The notes: generated from the letters alone by a model not told the origin. A DNA stretch of 64,000 nucleotides from Nonomuraea pusilla (GCF_900109355.1 NZ_FOBF01000015.1:1-64000); one strand, 5' to 3'. Positions 49,230 through 58,133 are shown, counted from the stretch's first letter. Translations and numbers: made by a program.

Positions 49230-49522
49230 GCGAGCACAAGCCGTCCACGTACGTGACGGCAGCAATCGACGAATACGGAACCCGGCTCAACGTCCACTTC
49301 TACACCCCTGACCTGTGGATCATCCTGCTGGGGATCGACCGCGAACGGCCGGTCCTGTCCGTCATCAGCGGTGAGGCGCAGGTGTCGATCTGCACGACCG
49401 GCGGCGGCCCGGTCACCGAACAGGACGTGACCCTGGCCCGTCAGCTCGCTGACGCCGCAGCGTCCTACCTGGCCGAGTGCGAGCGGCTGCACAGCGCCCA
49501 GACGGGCGAGGTCGCGGCCTGA
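49226..49522 (+). CDS. Hypothetical element protein
   Basis: 98 aa, GTG 49226 overlapping the Pra-like stop. It reads YVTAAIDEYGTRLNVHFYTPDLWIILLG then QDVTLARQLADAAASYLAECERL, with a helical C-terminus. It occurs at this place in related elements; function unknown. Confidence 0.65.
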   Translation: MSEHKPSTYVTAAIDEYGTRLNVHFYTPDLWIILLGIDRERPVLSVISGEAQVSICTTGGGPVTEQDVTLARQLADAAASYLAECERLHSAQTGEVAA

Positions 49523-49606
49523 CATGCAAGCGGGGCCGCTGGAACTGGCATTCCTGCGGCCCCTTGATCTTCCCGGACACTAATCAAGGAAGAGGGCATA
49601 AGCCTA

Positions 49607-51034
49607 ATGTTCAAACGGCTTCCGGGCGACCAAGCCCCGAATCTCGTCTCCACCACCCCAGACACCGCCGTGGTCTTCCGACCTGCCGTCGTGAGAACCC
49701 CGGCTCTCGTCACGCTCATCATCTACGCCTGCCGCTTCGTCGTGGCACTGGTGCGTACGGTGTGGCGGCACCCCGTCGCATGCTGCGTGCCCGCCGCCCT
49801 CGGCGCGGTCTGGGCGCTGTACGGCTGGCAGCTGACCGTCTCGGTGGCCGGCTTCGTCGTCCTGGCCCTGCTCGCCTGGGCCTACGGTGCCCCCGACTCG
49901 TTCGCCCGGCTCGTCGGGTGGCGGTTGCTGGCCTGGTGGCGGCTGATGTCGGTCTACCGCCGTCACTGGCACGCGGTCATGGAGGTCTCCGGGCTGGCCA
50001 GGCGGATCAGCGGCCGGGTCTACATGCCCCGCCTGGTGAAGGTCCAGTGCGACGGCTGGGCCGACCGCCTCACCGTGCGCATGCTCGACGGCCAGGCCGT
50101 CAAGGACTGGACCGACCGCACCGACAACCTCGCCCAGGGCTTCGGCGCGGTCTCCTGCCGCGTGGCCCTGGTCAAGGGCGGCCGACTGGTCCTGACCTTC
50201 CCGCGCAGCGATCCGCTCGCCGCCCCGATCCCCGCGCTCGCCATCCCGAACGAACCGTCGGTGGGGCCGGTCGAGATCGGCAAGCAGGAGGACGGCCGGC
50301 CACTGAAGCTCAAGGTGCACGGCACCCATGTCCTGATCGCGGGCGCGACCGGGGCCGGCAAGGGCTCGTTCCTCTGGGACACCATCCGCGGCCTGCTCCC
50401 CGCCATGCGGGCCGGGCTGGCGGAGGTCTGGGCGCTGGACCCCAAACTCATGGAGCTGTCGTTCGGCCGGGAGCTGTTTCAGGGCCGCTACGCCAGTGAC
50501 CCGGCCGACTGCGCCGACCTGCTGGACGAGGCCGTGACCGTCATGCAGAAGCGGGCGGCCCGCTTCGCCGGTCTCCAACGCTCCCACGTCCCGACCATCG
50601 AGGACCCGTTCGTACTGGTGCTCGTCGACGAGGTGGCGTTCCTGACCGCCTACCAGCCCGACAAGCACCTACGGCAGCGCATCTCCGCCGCTCTGGCCAC
50701 CCTCGCGACCCAGGGCCGGTCGGTCGGCGTCGGCGTCATGGCCGCGCTCCAGGACCCGCGCAAGGAGGTCATGAACATCCGCAACCTGTTCCCCGACAAG
50801 ATCGCGCTCCGGCTGGACGAGTCGGAGCAGGTGGACATGGTCCTCGGCGACGGCGCCCGCGACCGGGGAGCGCTCGCCGACCACATCTCACCGGTCCCAG
50901 AGCTCGGCGCAGGCGTCGCGTACATGCGGCTGGAGACCTCACCCGAACCAGTCCGCGTCCGGGCCGCCTACGTCTCCGACGACGACATCCGCGAGATGGT
51001 CGCCCTGTTCACCGAGCGGGGTGAGGCCGCGTGA
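49607..51034 (+). CDS. traSA: FtsK/SpoIIIE-type DNA translocase, TraSA-like
   Basis: 475 aa. Two N-terminal helices (LVTLIIYACRFVVALV, CCVPAALGAVWALYGW and following) anchor it; the motor domain has Walker A GATGAGKG (246-253, Lys252), Walker B FVLVLVDEVAFL and ATQGRSVGVGVMAALQDPRKEV. In actinomycetes one such hexameric pump moves double-stranded element DNA between mycelial cells. Stop and RepSA start overlap by 4 nt. Confidence 0.92.
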   Translation: MFKRLPGDQAPNLVSTTPDTAVVFRPAVVRTPALVTLIIYACRFVVALVRTVWRHPVACCVPAALGAVWALYGWQLTVSVAGFVVLALLAWAYGAPDSFARLVGWRLLAWWRLMSVYRRHWHAVMEVSGLARRISGRVYMPRLVKVQCDGWADRLTVRMLDGQAVKDWTDRTDNLAQGFGAVSCRVALVKGGRLVLTFPRSDPLAAPIPALAIPNEPSVGPVEIGKQEDGRPLKLKVHGTHVLIAGATGAGKGSFLWDTIRGLLPAMRAGLAEVWALDPKLMELSFGRELFQGRYASDPADCADLLDEAVTVMQKRAARFAGLQRSHVPTIEDPFVLVLVDEVAFLTAYQPDKHLRQRISAALATLATQGRSVGVGVMAALQDPRKEVMNIRNLFPDKIALRLDESEQVDMVLGDGARDRGALADHISPVPELGAGVAYMRLETSPEPVRVRAAYVSDDDIREMVALFTERGEAA

Positions 51035-52641
51035 CCAACCCGAACGACCGGGCACTACCCAGGGCCGTCCGGCTGGCCATGCCGCTGGCCCGCGAGGTGG
51101 CTGTGGAGGTCGCCAAGCAGTACGGGGTGTGCGTCCGGCCCGTCCCGCTCAGGCGGCTCGACACCCAGACTGGACGGTGGGAGCTCGTCGACGTGCCGTG
51201 CGGCTCCACCTTGGATGCCGCGTGCCCGCCGTGCGCCAAGCGCAACCGCCAACTCCGGATCGCGCAGTGCCGCGAGGGCTGGCACCTCGACCACGAACCC
51301 ACCACCACGCCGGACGAGCCGACCGACGATCAGCGGTGGCTGGTCGAGTTCCGCGCCGACCTCCAAGCCCGTCGAGAGAAGGCCGAACAGCTCGGCGAGG
51401 ACACCACCGACTGGGACGCCGCCATCGAAGGCGTGGACGCCGAGATCAACGAGGCGGGCATGCGCGGCAACGTCCTCGGCCGGACCGCCGCCAAGCGCGT
51501 CCGCTCCACCCGCCGCCGCCAGGACGCGCCGGACCTGCCCAAGCGCAAGATGACCAACACCACCCTTGGACGCACCTTCACAGCACAGGACGGCAAGGTC
51601 TATCGCCCCTCGCTGTTCGTCACGCTCACCCTGCCCTCGTACGGCAAGGTCCGCGACGGCGTCCCGGTCGATCCGCAGACCTACGACTACGCGCGGGCCG
51701 CCCGCGACGCGCTGCACTTCTCCAAGCTGGTGGACCGGTTCGTTCAGAACCTGCGCCGTGTGGCGGGCTATGACGTGCAGTACTTCGCCACGGTGGAGCC
51801 TCAGCAGCGGCTCGCCCCGCACCTGCACATGGCGATCCGCGGCACGCTGCCCCGCGCGGAGCTGAAGCAGATCATCGCCGCGACCTACCACCAGGTGTGG
51901 TGGCCGCCCACCCACGAAGTCCGCTTCGAGGGCGACCACCTGCCCGTCTGGCAGGACGAGACCGGCTACCTCGACCCCGGCACCGGCGAGGTGCTGCCCA
52001 CCTGGGAACAGGCCCTCGACCAGCTCGACGCCGACCAGGACGCCGAGCCGCTGCACGTGGTCCGCTTCGGCCAGCAGCACAACATCCAAAGCGTGCTCGC
52101 GGGCACCCCGGCGGCCGGCAAGTGGCTGGGCTACCTCACCAAGTACCTGACCAAGAGCCTGGCCGACCCCCTCGACACCGGCGCCGCCGACAACCCGGCC
52201 CGGCGCGAGCACGCCGCCCGCCTGGTCGAGGCCCTGCGCAGCGAGCCGTGCTCGCCCACCTGCCCGAACTGGCTGCGCTACGGCATCCAGCCCAAAGGAG
52301 CCAAACCCGGGATGCTCCCCGGCCGCTGCCGTGGCAAGGCCCACAAGCCCGACCACCTCGGCTACGCCGGACGCCGCGTCCTGGTCTCCCGCAAATGGTC
52401 GAACAAGACGCTGGCCGAGCACAAGCAGGACCGGCGCACCTGGGTCCTGGAAGCCCTCGGCCAACCCGACCAGCCCACCGACCCACACCGCTACATGTGG
52501 AAACCCGTCCCGGCCGGAGACGCCAACGTCGCCCCGCTGGCAGTGCGCCTCCTCCGATCGGTGGCCGAACGCCAACGCTGGCGAGCCCACCTGCAACAAC
52601 TCGAAGCACAGAGTCTTTCGGCAATCCGGCCTGCGGCCTGA
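51031..52641 (+). CDS. repSA: Rolling-circle replication initiator, RepSA-like
   Basis: 536 aa, GTG start. The HUH motif PHLHMAIRG holds His264 and His266; the catalytic tyrosine region is GYLTKYLTKSLAD (Tyr368, Lys371, Tyr372). Three Cys pairs, CPPCAKRN, CSPTC and a late basic part, are usual in this family. It nicks the double-strand origin after excision and drives replication of the free form. Downstream excisionase and integrase genes follow closely. Confidence 0.92.
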   Translation: MTNPNDRALPRAVRLAMPLAREVAVEVAKQYGVCVRPVPLRRLDTQTGRWELVDVPCGSTLDAACPPCAKRNRQLRIAQCREGWHLDHEPTTTPDEPTDDQRWLVEFRADLQARREKAEQLGEDTTDWDAAIEGVDAEINEAGMRGNVLGRTAAKRVRSTRRRQDAPDLPKRKMTNTTLGRTFTAQDGKVYRPSLFVTLTLPSYGKVRDGVPVDPQTYDYARAARDALHFSKLVDRFVQNLRRVAGYDVQYFATVEPQQRLAPHLHMAIRGTLPRAELKQIIAATYHQVWWPPTHEVRFEGDHLPVWQDETGYLDPGTGEVLPTWEQALDQLDADQDAEPLHVVRFGQQHNIQSVLAGTPAAGKWLGYLTKYLTKSLADPLDTGAADNPARREHAARLVEALRSEPCSPTCPNWLRYGIQPKGAKPGMLPGRCRGKAHKPDHLGYAGRRVLVSRKWSNKTLAEHKQDRRTWVLEALGQPDQPTDPHRYMWKPVPAGDANVAPLAVRLLRSVAERQRWRAHLQQLEAQSLSAIRPAA

Positions 52642-52655
52642 GAGGAGGAACGTCA

Positions 52656-52862
52656 TTGAACCCATTGCTCACCGTCCCCGAAACAGCCGCACGGCTGAAC
52701 ACGTCGGTCCGCTTCGTCCGTCGCCTGATCGCGGAACGACGCATCGAGTTCGTCAAGGTCGGCCGTCACGTCCGCATCTCCGAGTCAGCGCTGACCCGCT
52801 TCGTGGTCGCGGGCACGGTCGCGCCTCTGACGGCTCAGGAGATCACCGGGAGGGCTGCCTGA
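52656..52862 (+). CDS. xis: Excisionase-like helix-turn-helix protein
   Basis: 68 aa from TTG 52656, which has GAGGAGG 7 nt upstream. The sequence LLTVPETAARLNTSVRFVRRLIAERRIEFVKVGRHVRISESALTRFV is a MerR-like winged helix, the common excisionase fold. The stop overlaps the integrase start by one base. Confidence 0.88.
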   Translation: MNPLLTVPETAARLNTSVRFVRRLIAERRIEFVKVGRHVRISESALTRFVVAGTVAPLTAQEITGRAA

Positions 52863-54190
52863 TGGCCAAGGGCAGCAAGCCGAACCGTCGCCGTTTCGGC
52901 AACGTCCGTCAGCTTCCCTCTGGGCGCTACCAGGTCAGCTACCTGGGACCTGACGGCCGACGCCGTACGGGCTCGGAGACCTACGAACGCAAAGGCGACG
53001 CCGAACGGGCGCTCACGCTGATCGAGGCCAAGCTGATCGCGGGCGAGTGGACCGATCCGGATCGCGGCAAGATCAAGCTCAAGGACTACGCCGAGACCTG
53101 GATCTCACAGCGTCCTGGGCTGCGTCCGCGCACTGTTGATCTCTATACGTGGCTGCTCAACAAGCACATCACGCCGTACCTGGGTGCGGCCCAGCTCGGG
53201 AAGCTGTCCACGGCGATGATCCGGCAGTGGCGAGCGGACTTGCTCGGCAACGGCGTGTCGGTGTCGATGGCGGCCAAGGCGTACCGGCTGTTGCGGGCCG
53301 TCCTGATGACGGCGGCCGAGGACGACCACATCATCCCGCGGAACCCGTGCCGCATCCGAGGTGCCGGCGACGAGCATCCCGAGGAACGTCCGGTGCTCAC
53401 CGTCGCCCAGATCTTCGAGCTGGCCGACCGCATCGGCCGTCGTCCACTCGGCAACGTCCGGAAGGTCACGAACGGCGCCTACCGGCTCCGGTTCCAGCGG
53501 CACGGCGAGATGCGTACGCATCCCGAGGTCTTCGCCAGCAGGGGCGAGGCTGAACGAGCGCTGTGGGGGATGATGAGGGACGGGCGGGCCGACAGCAGCC
53601 AAGATCGCCGGTTTCGCGCCCTGGTTCTCCTCGCGACGTTCGCGAGCCTGCGATGGGGTGAGGTGAGCGCGCTCCGCCGTAGTGATCTCGACGTGGAGGC
53701 GGCGACGGTCCGGGTTCGGGCTGCCTTTGTCGAACGCTCCACGGGTGAGCTGGTTCTGGGGCCTCCGAAGTCCAAGGCGGGACGGCGCGTGGTCGGCGTC
53801 CCACAAGCGATCATCCCCGCGCTGCGAGAGCACCTGAACACTTACGTCGGCAAGGAGCCGGACGCGCTGCTCTTTCCTGGGGCGAAGGGCGGGCCACTTC
53901 GCCGTAGCGGCTTCAACACCCGTACGCGCTGGGTGGGCGTGGTGAGCGATATGGGCATGCGCGGCCTGCACTTCCATGATCTACGTCACACCGGCAACAT
54001 GCTGGCCGCCGAGTCGGGCGCGGGACTCAAGGACCTCATGGCCCGGATGGGACACGACAACGTGCGAGCCGCGATGATCTATCAGCACGCCGTACGGGGT
54101 GCCGACAAAGCGATCACGGACGCGATCGACCGGCACATCGGCAGGGCCGACGACGAGGGCTCACCGGGTGTGCTCGCTCCCCTGGGCTAG
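52862..54190 (+). CDS. int: Tyrosine integrase with a second internal arm-like domain
   Basis: 442 aa. Catalytic residues: Arg264 (SLRWGE), His372 and Arg375 (FHDLRHTG), His398 (GHDN) and Tyr407 (IYQHA). The N-terminal arm-binding domain (residues 12-66, FGNVRQLPSGRYQVSY ... GDAERALTLIEA) is echoed at 196-243 (LGNVRKVTNGAYRLRF ... GEAERALWGMMR) inside the catalytic half. It inserts the element into tRNA-Gly; att core and arm-type sites lie right behind it. Confidence 0.95.
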   Translation: MAKGSKPNRRRFGNVRQLPSGRYQVSYLGPDGRRRTGSETYERKGDAERALTLIEAKLIAGEWTDPDRGKIKLKDYAETWISQRPGLRPRTVDLYTWLLNKHITPYLGAAQLGKLSTAMIRQWRADLLGNGVSVSMAAKAYRLLRAVLMTAAEDDHIIPRNPCRIRGAGDEHPEERPVLTVAQIFELADRIGRRPLGNVRKVTNGAYRLRFQRHGEMRTHPEVFASRGEAERALWGMMRDGRADSSQDRRFRALVLLATFASLRWGEVSALRRSDLDVEAATVRVRAAFVERSTGELVLGPPKSKAGRRVVGVPQAIIPALREHLNTYVGKEPDALLFPGAKGGPLRRSGFNTRTRWVGVVSDMGMRGLHFHDLRHTGNMLAAESGAGLKDLMARMGHDNVRAAMIYQHAVRGADKAITDAIDRHIGRADDEGSPGVLAPLG

Positions 54191-54208
54191 TTGCACGCCG
54201 GTTGCACG
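54191..54208. repeat. Candidate integrase arm-type site, right
   Basis: TTGCACGCCGGTTGCACG, starting directly after the integrase stop; 16 of 18 bases equal to 44973-44990. Confidence 0.6.
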
Positions 54209-54236
54209 GAAGATCGAGAAGTCTCCGGAAACAATC

Positions 54237-54274
54237 AAGGCCCGGGTCGGGATCCCCTCCCTGACCTGGGCCTT
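54237..54274. terminator. Hairpin between int and the right att site
   Basis: AAGGCCCGGGTC (54237-54248) pairs with GACCTGGGCCTT (54263-54274), one mismatch in 12. It can end transcription of int on one strand and of the tRNA on the other. Confidence 0.8.
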
Positions 54275-54279
54275 CGTAG

Positions 54280-54324
54280 TGAGAGCGGGTGACGGGAATC
54301 GAACCCGCGCTGTCAGCTTGGGAA
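54280..54324. repeat. Right att direct repeat inside tRNA-Gly
   Basis: Identical to 44840-44884. It covers the 3' 41 nt of the tRNA gene, from discriminator to anticodon loop, so integration restores a whole tRNA. Confidence 0.92.
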
Positions 54325-54354
54325 GCTGATGTTCTGCCATTGAACTACACCCGC
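54284..54354 (-). tRNA. tRNA-Gly (anticodon CCC)
   Basis: 71 nt. Acceptor GCGGGTG pairs with CACCCGC, discriminator T; D arm GTTCAATGGCAGAAC; anticodon arm TCAGC-TTCCCAA-GCTGA with CCC at 54320-54322; T arm GCGGG-TTCGATT-CCCGT. CCA is not encoded. It is the element's target and reads GGG codons. Confidence 0.95.
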
Positions 54355-54455
54355 GTGCGCCTCGGTGGACGCCTTCCCCACTGTAGCGGAAACTTGGGCC
54401 TCTTCAGCACGCCCGGGCGACCCAATGTTCCATGGCGGGCGGTAGGTTGCTCACC

Positions 54456-55031
54456 GTGTTGCTATCTGACCGTGACATCCTCGCTGAGATCGACGCCGGG
54501 CGGCTCTCGCTCGATCCGTTTCACCGGGACATGATCCAGCCGTCCAGCATCGATGTGCGGCTTGACCGGTATTTCCGGGTGTTTGAGAACCATCGGTATC
54601 CGCACATCGACCCGTCGGTCGAGCAGCCGGATCTCACGCGGATGGTGGAGCCGGACGGCGACGAGCCGTTCATCCTGCATCCGGGGGAGTTCGTGCTGGC
54701 CTCGACGTACGAGGTGGTCACGCTGCCGGACGATCTGGCGTCGCGCCTGGAGGGCAAGAGTTCGCTGGGCCGGCTGGGGCTGCTGACGCATTCGACGGCG
54801 GGGTTCATCGATCCCGGGTTCAGCGGGCACGTGACGCTGGAGCTGTCGAACGTGGCCACGTTGCCGATCAAGCTGTGGCCGGGCATGAAGATCGGGCAGC
54901 TCTGCCTGTTCAGGCTGAGCTCTCCGGCGGAGCACCCGTACGGCTCGGAGAAGTACGGCTCGCGCTACCAGGGCCAGCGGGGGCCGACGCCGTCGCGGTC
55001 GTTCAGGAACTTCCACCGGACGACGATCTGA
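54456..55031 (+). CDS. dcd: dCTP deaminase
   Basis: 191 aa from GTG 54456; this gives the usual length and start MLLSDRDILAEIDAGRLSLDPF. Family motifs: IQPSSIDVRLDRYFRVF, EGKSSLGRLGLLTHSTAGFIDPGFSGHVTLELSN (catalytic Glu in TLELSN) and the C-terminal lid SRYQGQRGPTPSRSF. It turns dCTP into dUTP (or dUMP in bifunctional forms) for dTTP synthesis. Single gene between tRNA-Gly and the phosphate locus. Confidence 0.95.
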   Translation: MLLSDRDILAEIDAGRLSLDPFHRDMIQPSSIDVRLDRYFRVFENHRYPHIDPSVEQPDLTRMVEPDGDEPFILHPGEFVLASTYEVVTLPDDLASRLEGKSSLGRLGLLTHSTAGFIDPGFSGHVTLELSNVATLPIKLWPGMKIGQLCLFRLSSPAEHPYGSEKYGSRYQGQRGPTPSRSFRNFHRTTI

Positions 55032-55328
55032 CGCGTTCCAAGGTGAACGCCACGTGTCGATCATGCGAACAAGATGAACAGTAGATGAACATTGAGGAAC
55101 GCACGGTGGACGCGTCGGTGAACAAGGTCATGTCCGGGCGGGGGGCCCGGGCTTAGGGAGCGGTGTTCAGGGCAGTTGACGCAGCAAAATGCGCCAACGC
55201 TACCCCTGGCCCCGGTGTCGCACAACATACGGAGGGTAACCAGAAGGAGAAGGGGACATGAAGTACGCATTTCGCCTGGTTACCCGTACCCTCTTCCACG
55301 GACCATCCCCGCACATCTGGAGAACGAC

Positions 55329-55946
55329 GTGCGCCTGCGTCTCACGCCACGTGAGGACAGCTACTACGACCTGTTCGCGGACTCCGCGAACAACCTGGTC
55401 ACGGCATCCCGCCTGCTGGTCGAGATCATCAGTGACGGCTCGGACCGGGAGGCCCTGGCCGAGAAGATGCGCGCCTGCGAGCACGCCGGTGACGAACGTA
55501 CCCACGCCATCATGAACCGGCTCAACGAGAGCTTCATCACCCCGTTCGACCGCGAGGACATCTACCGCCTCGCCTCGAATCTGGACGACGTGATGGACGC
55601 CATGGAGGCGGCCTCCGACCTCATCGTGCTGTACCAGATCGACCACCTGCCCAAGGACGTCGTCAGGCAGGTCGAGGTGCTGGAGCGGGCGGCCGAGCTC
55701 ACGGCCGAGGCCATGCCCCGGCTGCGGTCGATGAAGAACCTCAACGAGTACTGGATCGAGGTCAACCGCCTGGAGAACCAGGGTGACCAGGTCTACAGAA
55801 GGCTGCTGGCCAAGCTGTTCAGCGGCGAGTACGACGCCCTCACGGTGATGAAGATGAAGGAGGTCGTCGACGCGCTGGAGGAGGCCGCCGACGCCTTCGA
55901 GCACGTGGCCAACACGATCGAGTCGATCGCGGTGAAGGAAAGCTAG
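55329..55946 (+). CDS. DUF47 / PhoU-like phosphate transport accessory protein
   Basis: 205 aa from GTG 55329, with GGAG 7 nt upstream. Helical PhoU-like protein: DSYYDLFADSANNLVTASRLL, CEHAGDERTHAIMNRLNESFITPFDREDIYRLASNLDDVMDAMEAA, then VNRLENQGDQVYRRLL, with acidic metal-binding patches. It stands before a PiT gene, the standard arrangement, and is thought to regulate that low-affinity transporter. Confidence 0.93.
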   Translation: MRLRLTPREDSYYDLFADSANNLVTASRLLVEIISDGSDREALAEKMRACEHAGDERTHAIMNRLNESFITPFDREDIYRLASNLDDVMDAMEAASDLIVLYQIDHLPKDVVRQVEVLERAAELTAEAMPRLRSMKNLNEYWIEVNRLENQGDQVYRRLLAKLFSGEYDALTVMKMKEVVDALEEAADAFEHVANTIESIAVKES

Positions 55947-55951
55947 GCCCA

Positions 55952-56956
55952 GTGGACCTCACGCTCGTCCTCGTCATCGGCGTGGTCGCCACCGCCCTGG
56001 CGTTCGACTACACCAACGGGTTCCACGACGCGGCGAACGCCATCGCGACCTCGGTCTCGACCAGGGCGCTCACCCCCAGGGCCGCGCTGTTCATGGCGGC
56101 GGCCATGAACTTCATCGGCGCCCACCTGGGCACCCAGGTCGCGCAGACGGTGGGCAAGGGCATCATCGACGCCCCGAACGGCTCGCACGGTCTGGTCATC
56201 GTGGCCTCCGCGCTGATCGGCGCCATCGTCTGGAACCTGATCACCTGGTATTTCGGTCTGCCCTCCTCCTCCAGTCACGCGCTCATCGGCGGCCTGGTCG
56301 GCTCCGCGCTCGCCTCGGCCAGCGTCGTCCACTGGGACGGCGTCGTGGAGAAGGTCGTCATCCCGATGGTGATCTCGCCCGTGGTCGGGTTCACGCTCGC
56401 GGCAGCGATCATGATCGCAATTTATTGGATCTTCCGCAACAGCCAGCCGGGCAGGACCAACCGGGGCTTCCGCTACGCGCAGACCCTCTCCGCCGCCGCC
56501 ATGGCGCTGGGGCACGGCCTGCAGGACGCGCAGAAGACCATGGGCGTGATCTTCCTGGCGCTCACGGTGGGCGGGTACGCCAGTCCGGGCGAGGAGATCC
56601 CGCAGTGGGTCATCCTGTCCGCGGCGGGCGCGATCTCGCTCGGAACGTACGCGGGCGGCTGGCGCATCATGCGCACGCTGGGCCGCAGGATCATCGCGCT
56701 CGACCCGCCCCAGGGCTTCGCGGCCGAGTCGGCGGCGGCGACCGTCCTGTACGGGGCGGCCATCGGGTTCGGCGCTCCCATCTCCACCACCCACACCATC
56801 ACCACGGCGATCATGGGTGTCGGCGCGACCAAGCGGCTGAGCGCCGTGCGGTGGGGCGTGGCCGGCAACATCGTGACGGCGTGGGTCCTCACCATCCCCG
56901 CCGCGGCCCTCGTGGCCTCCCTGTCCTACTTCGTCCTCCACTGGATCATCGAGTAG
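55952..56956 (+). CDS. pit: Low-affinity inorganic phosphate transporter (PiT)
   Basis: 334 aa, GTG start 5 nt after the previous stop. The two PiT signatures are DYTNGFHDAANAIATSVSTRAL and, in the second half, ALGHGLQDAQKTMGVI with GAPISTTHTITTAIMGVG. About nine or ten helices. It imports metal-phosphate with protons. Confidence 0.95.
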   Translation: MDLTLVLVIGVVATALAFDYTNGFHDAANAIATSVSTRALTPRAALFMAAAMNFIGAHLGTQVAQTVGKGIIDAPNGSHGLVIVASALIGAIVWNLITWYFGLPSSSSHALIGGLVGSALASASVVHWDGVVEKVVIPMVISPVVGFTLAAAIMIAIYWIFRNSQPGRTNRGFRYAQTLSAAAMALGHGLQDAQKTMGVIFLALTVGGYASPGEEIPQWVILSAAGAISLGTYAGGWRIMRTLGRRIIALDPPQGFAAESAAATVLYGAAIGFGAPISTTHTITTAIMGVGATKRLSAVRWGVAGNIVTAWVLTIPAAALVASLSYFVLHWIIE

Positions 56957-57017
56957 AGGCCCCCGTCACGGGACGCGCGTCACCCGGACGCGCGTCACCC
57001 GGGCCTGCGTCTTCAAC

Positions 57018-57125
57018 AACGCGTCATCAACCGCACGTCATCAGGCGAACGTCGTCAAGCGCGCGTCATCAAGCGAACGTCGTCAGGCGCGCGTCATCGG
57101 TCGTGCGTCATCGGTCGTGCGTCGC
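57018..57125. repeat. 14-bp tandem repeat between pit and mshD
   Basis: About eight degenerate units of the type GCGNRCGTCRTCAA follow each other and run into the last codons of mshD. Just before (56967-57000) GGACGCGCGTCACCC occurs twice. The two genes converge here; no terminator hairpin of usual form is seen. Confidence 0.75.
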
Positions 57126-58025
57126 GGGGGCGTACATCACGTCCACGTCCCACCGCTCGAACCCGAGTCGCTCGTACAGCCTGACGGCGGCCGGGTTGGC
57201 CTCGTCCACGTAGAGCATCACCTGGGCGAGGCCGCGCGAGCGCAGGTGGCGCAGCCCGACGAGGGTGAGCGCCCTGCCCAGGCCGGTGCCCTGCTGGGAG
57301 GGGTCGACGCCGACGACGTAGACCTCCCCCAGCGGCTCGTGGCCGTGCTCGGACGAGCCGTGGATCTTCGTCCAGTGGAAGCCGACGAGCCGGTCGCCGC
57401 GCTGGGCGAGGAAGAAGCCCTCGGGGTCGAACCACGGCTCCCGCTCGCGTTGCCGCAGGTCGTCGAGCGTCCACGCGCCCTGCTCGGGGTGGTGGGCGAA
57501 GGCGGCGGCGTTGACGGCGAGCCACGCCTCCTCGTCCCGGCCTGGGACGAACGTGCGCACCAGCACCCCGTCGGGCAGCGCGACGTCGGGCAGCGGGGCG
57601 GACAGCGGGCGGCGCATCCGCCACAGCGAGCGCATCCGGTCGAGCCCGAACGCGGCGGCCAGCGCGGCGGCGCCCGGGTGGTCGCCATGGGCCCACAGCC
57701 GCGCCCTGCCGCCGGTCACCTCCAGGACGGCGCGCAGGAGCGCGGCGCCGTGTCCCCTGCGGCGGTGCGCGGGGTGCACGACGAGTTCGACGCTGGGCCC
57801 CTCGGCCTCGTCGGCGGGGTCGACGTGGGCGTACCCGACGGTCGTGCCGTCGGCGTCGAGCAGGAGGGAGCGCGCGCGGGGGTCGCCGCCGTAGCGCAGG
57901 TGGAGCATGGCGTGCTCGTTGAGCGGCCGCACGCCGTCGGCCTCCGTCGCCGCCTCGACGACGCCCAGCGCGTCGGCGATCTCTCCGTCATCGAGCCGTT
58001 CGCTGATCTTCACGTGCGCACTCAC
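57108..58025 (-). CDS. mshD: Mycothiol synthase
   Basis: 305 aa from GTG 58025 (GTG 58013 possible). Two GNAT halves: VELVVHPAHRRRGHGAALLRAVLE and VYVVGVDPSQQGTGLGRALTLVGLRHL (the active acetyl-CoA site), then MLYVDEANPAAVRLYERLGFERWDVDVMY. It acetylates Cys-GlcN-Ins in the last step of mycothiol synthesis, a pathway limited to actinobacteria. The last codons lie in a tandem repeat. Confidence 0.93.
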   Translation of the reverse strand: MSAHVKISERLDDGEIADALGVVEAATEADGVRPLNEHAMLHLRYGGDPRARSLLLDADGTTVGYAHVDPADEAEGPSVELVVHPAHRRRGHGAALLRAVLEVTGGRARLWAHGDHPGAAALAAAFGLDRMRSLWRMRRPLSAPLPDVALPDGVLVRTFVPGRDEEAWLAVNAAAFAHHPEQGAWTLDDLRQREREPWFDPEGFFLAQRGDRLVGFHWTKIHGSSEHGHEPLGEVYVVGVDPSQQGTGLGRALTLVGLRHLRSRGLAQVMLYVDEANPAAVRLYERLGFERWDVDVMYAPATHDR

Positions 58026-58133
58026 AGGTGGAACTCTAGGCGTCCGGCTGGCAAATACCGCCATCCACCCGCCCGACAAATCGTTACCTTTGCGACATTG
58101 GTTGCATAGCCGACCCCCGTAACGTCTTCCACC

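Larger units (their letters stand above)
44840..54324 (+). mobile_element. pSAM2-type integrative and conjugative element in tRNA-Gly
   Basis: A 9.5-kb element between 45-bp direct repeats, with the right one inside tRNA-Gly(CCC). Gene order is the classic AICE set: GntR (KorSA-like), Pra-like, FtsK-like TraSA, RepSA-like initiator, excisionase, integrase. It has no gene interruption that I can see. Integrase, arm-type sites, a nested palindromic region and a full transfer gene suggest it may still excise and spread. Cargo is limited to a pyrophosphatase-like gene and small proteins. Confidence 0.92.

Noticed and set aside
57018..57125. CRISPR array
   Set aside because: The units are only about 14 bp, contiguous and degenerate, with no spacers and no cas genes.
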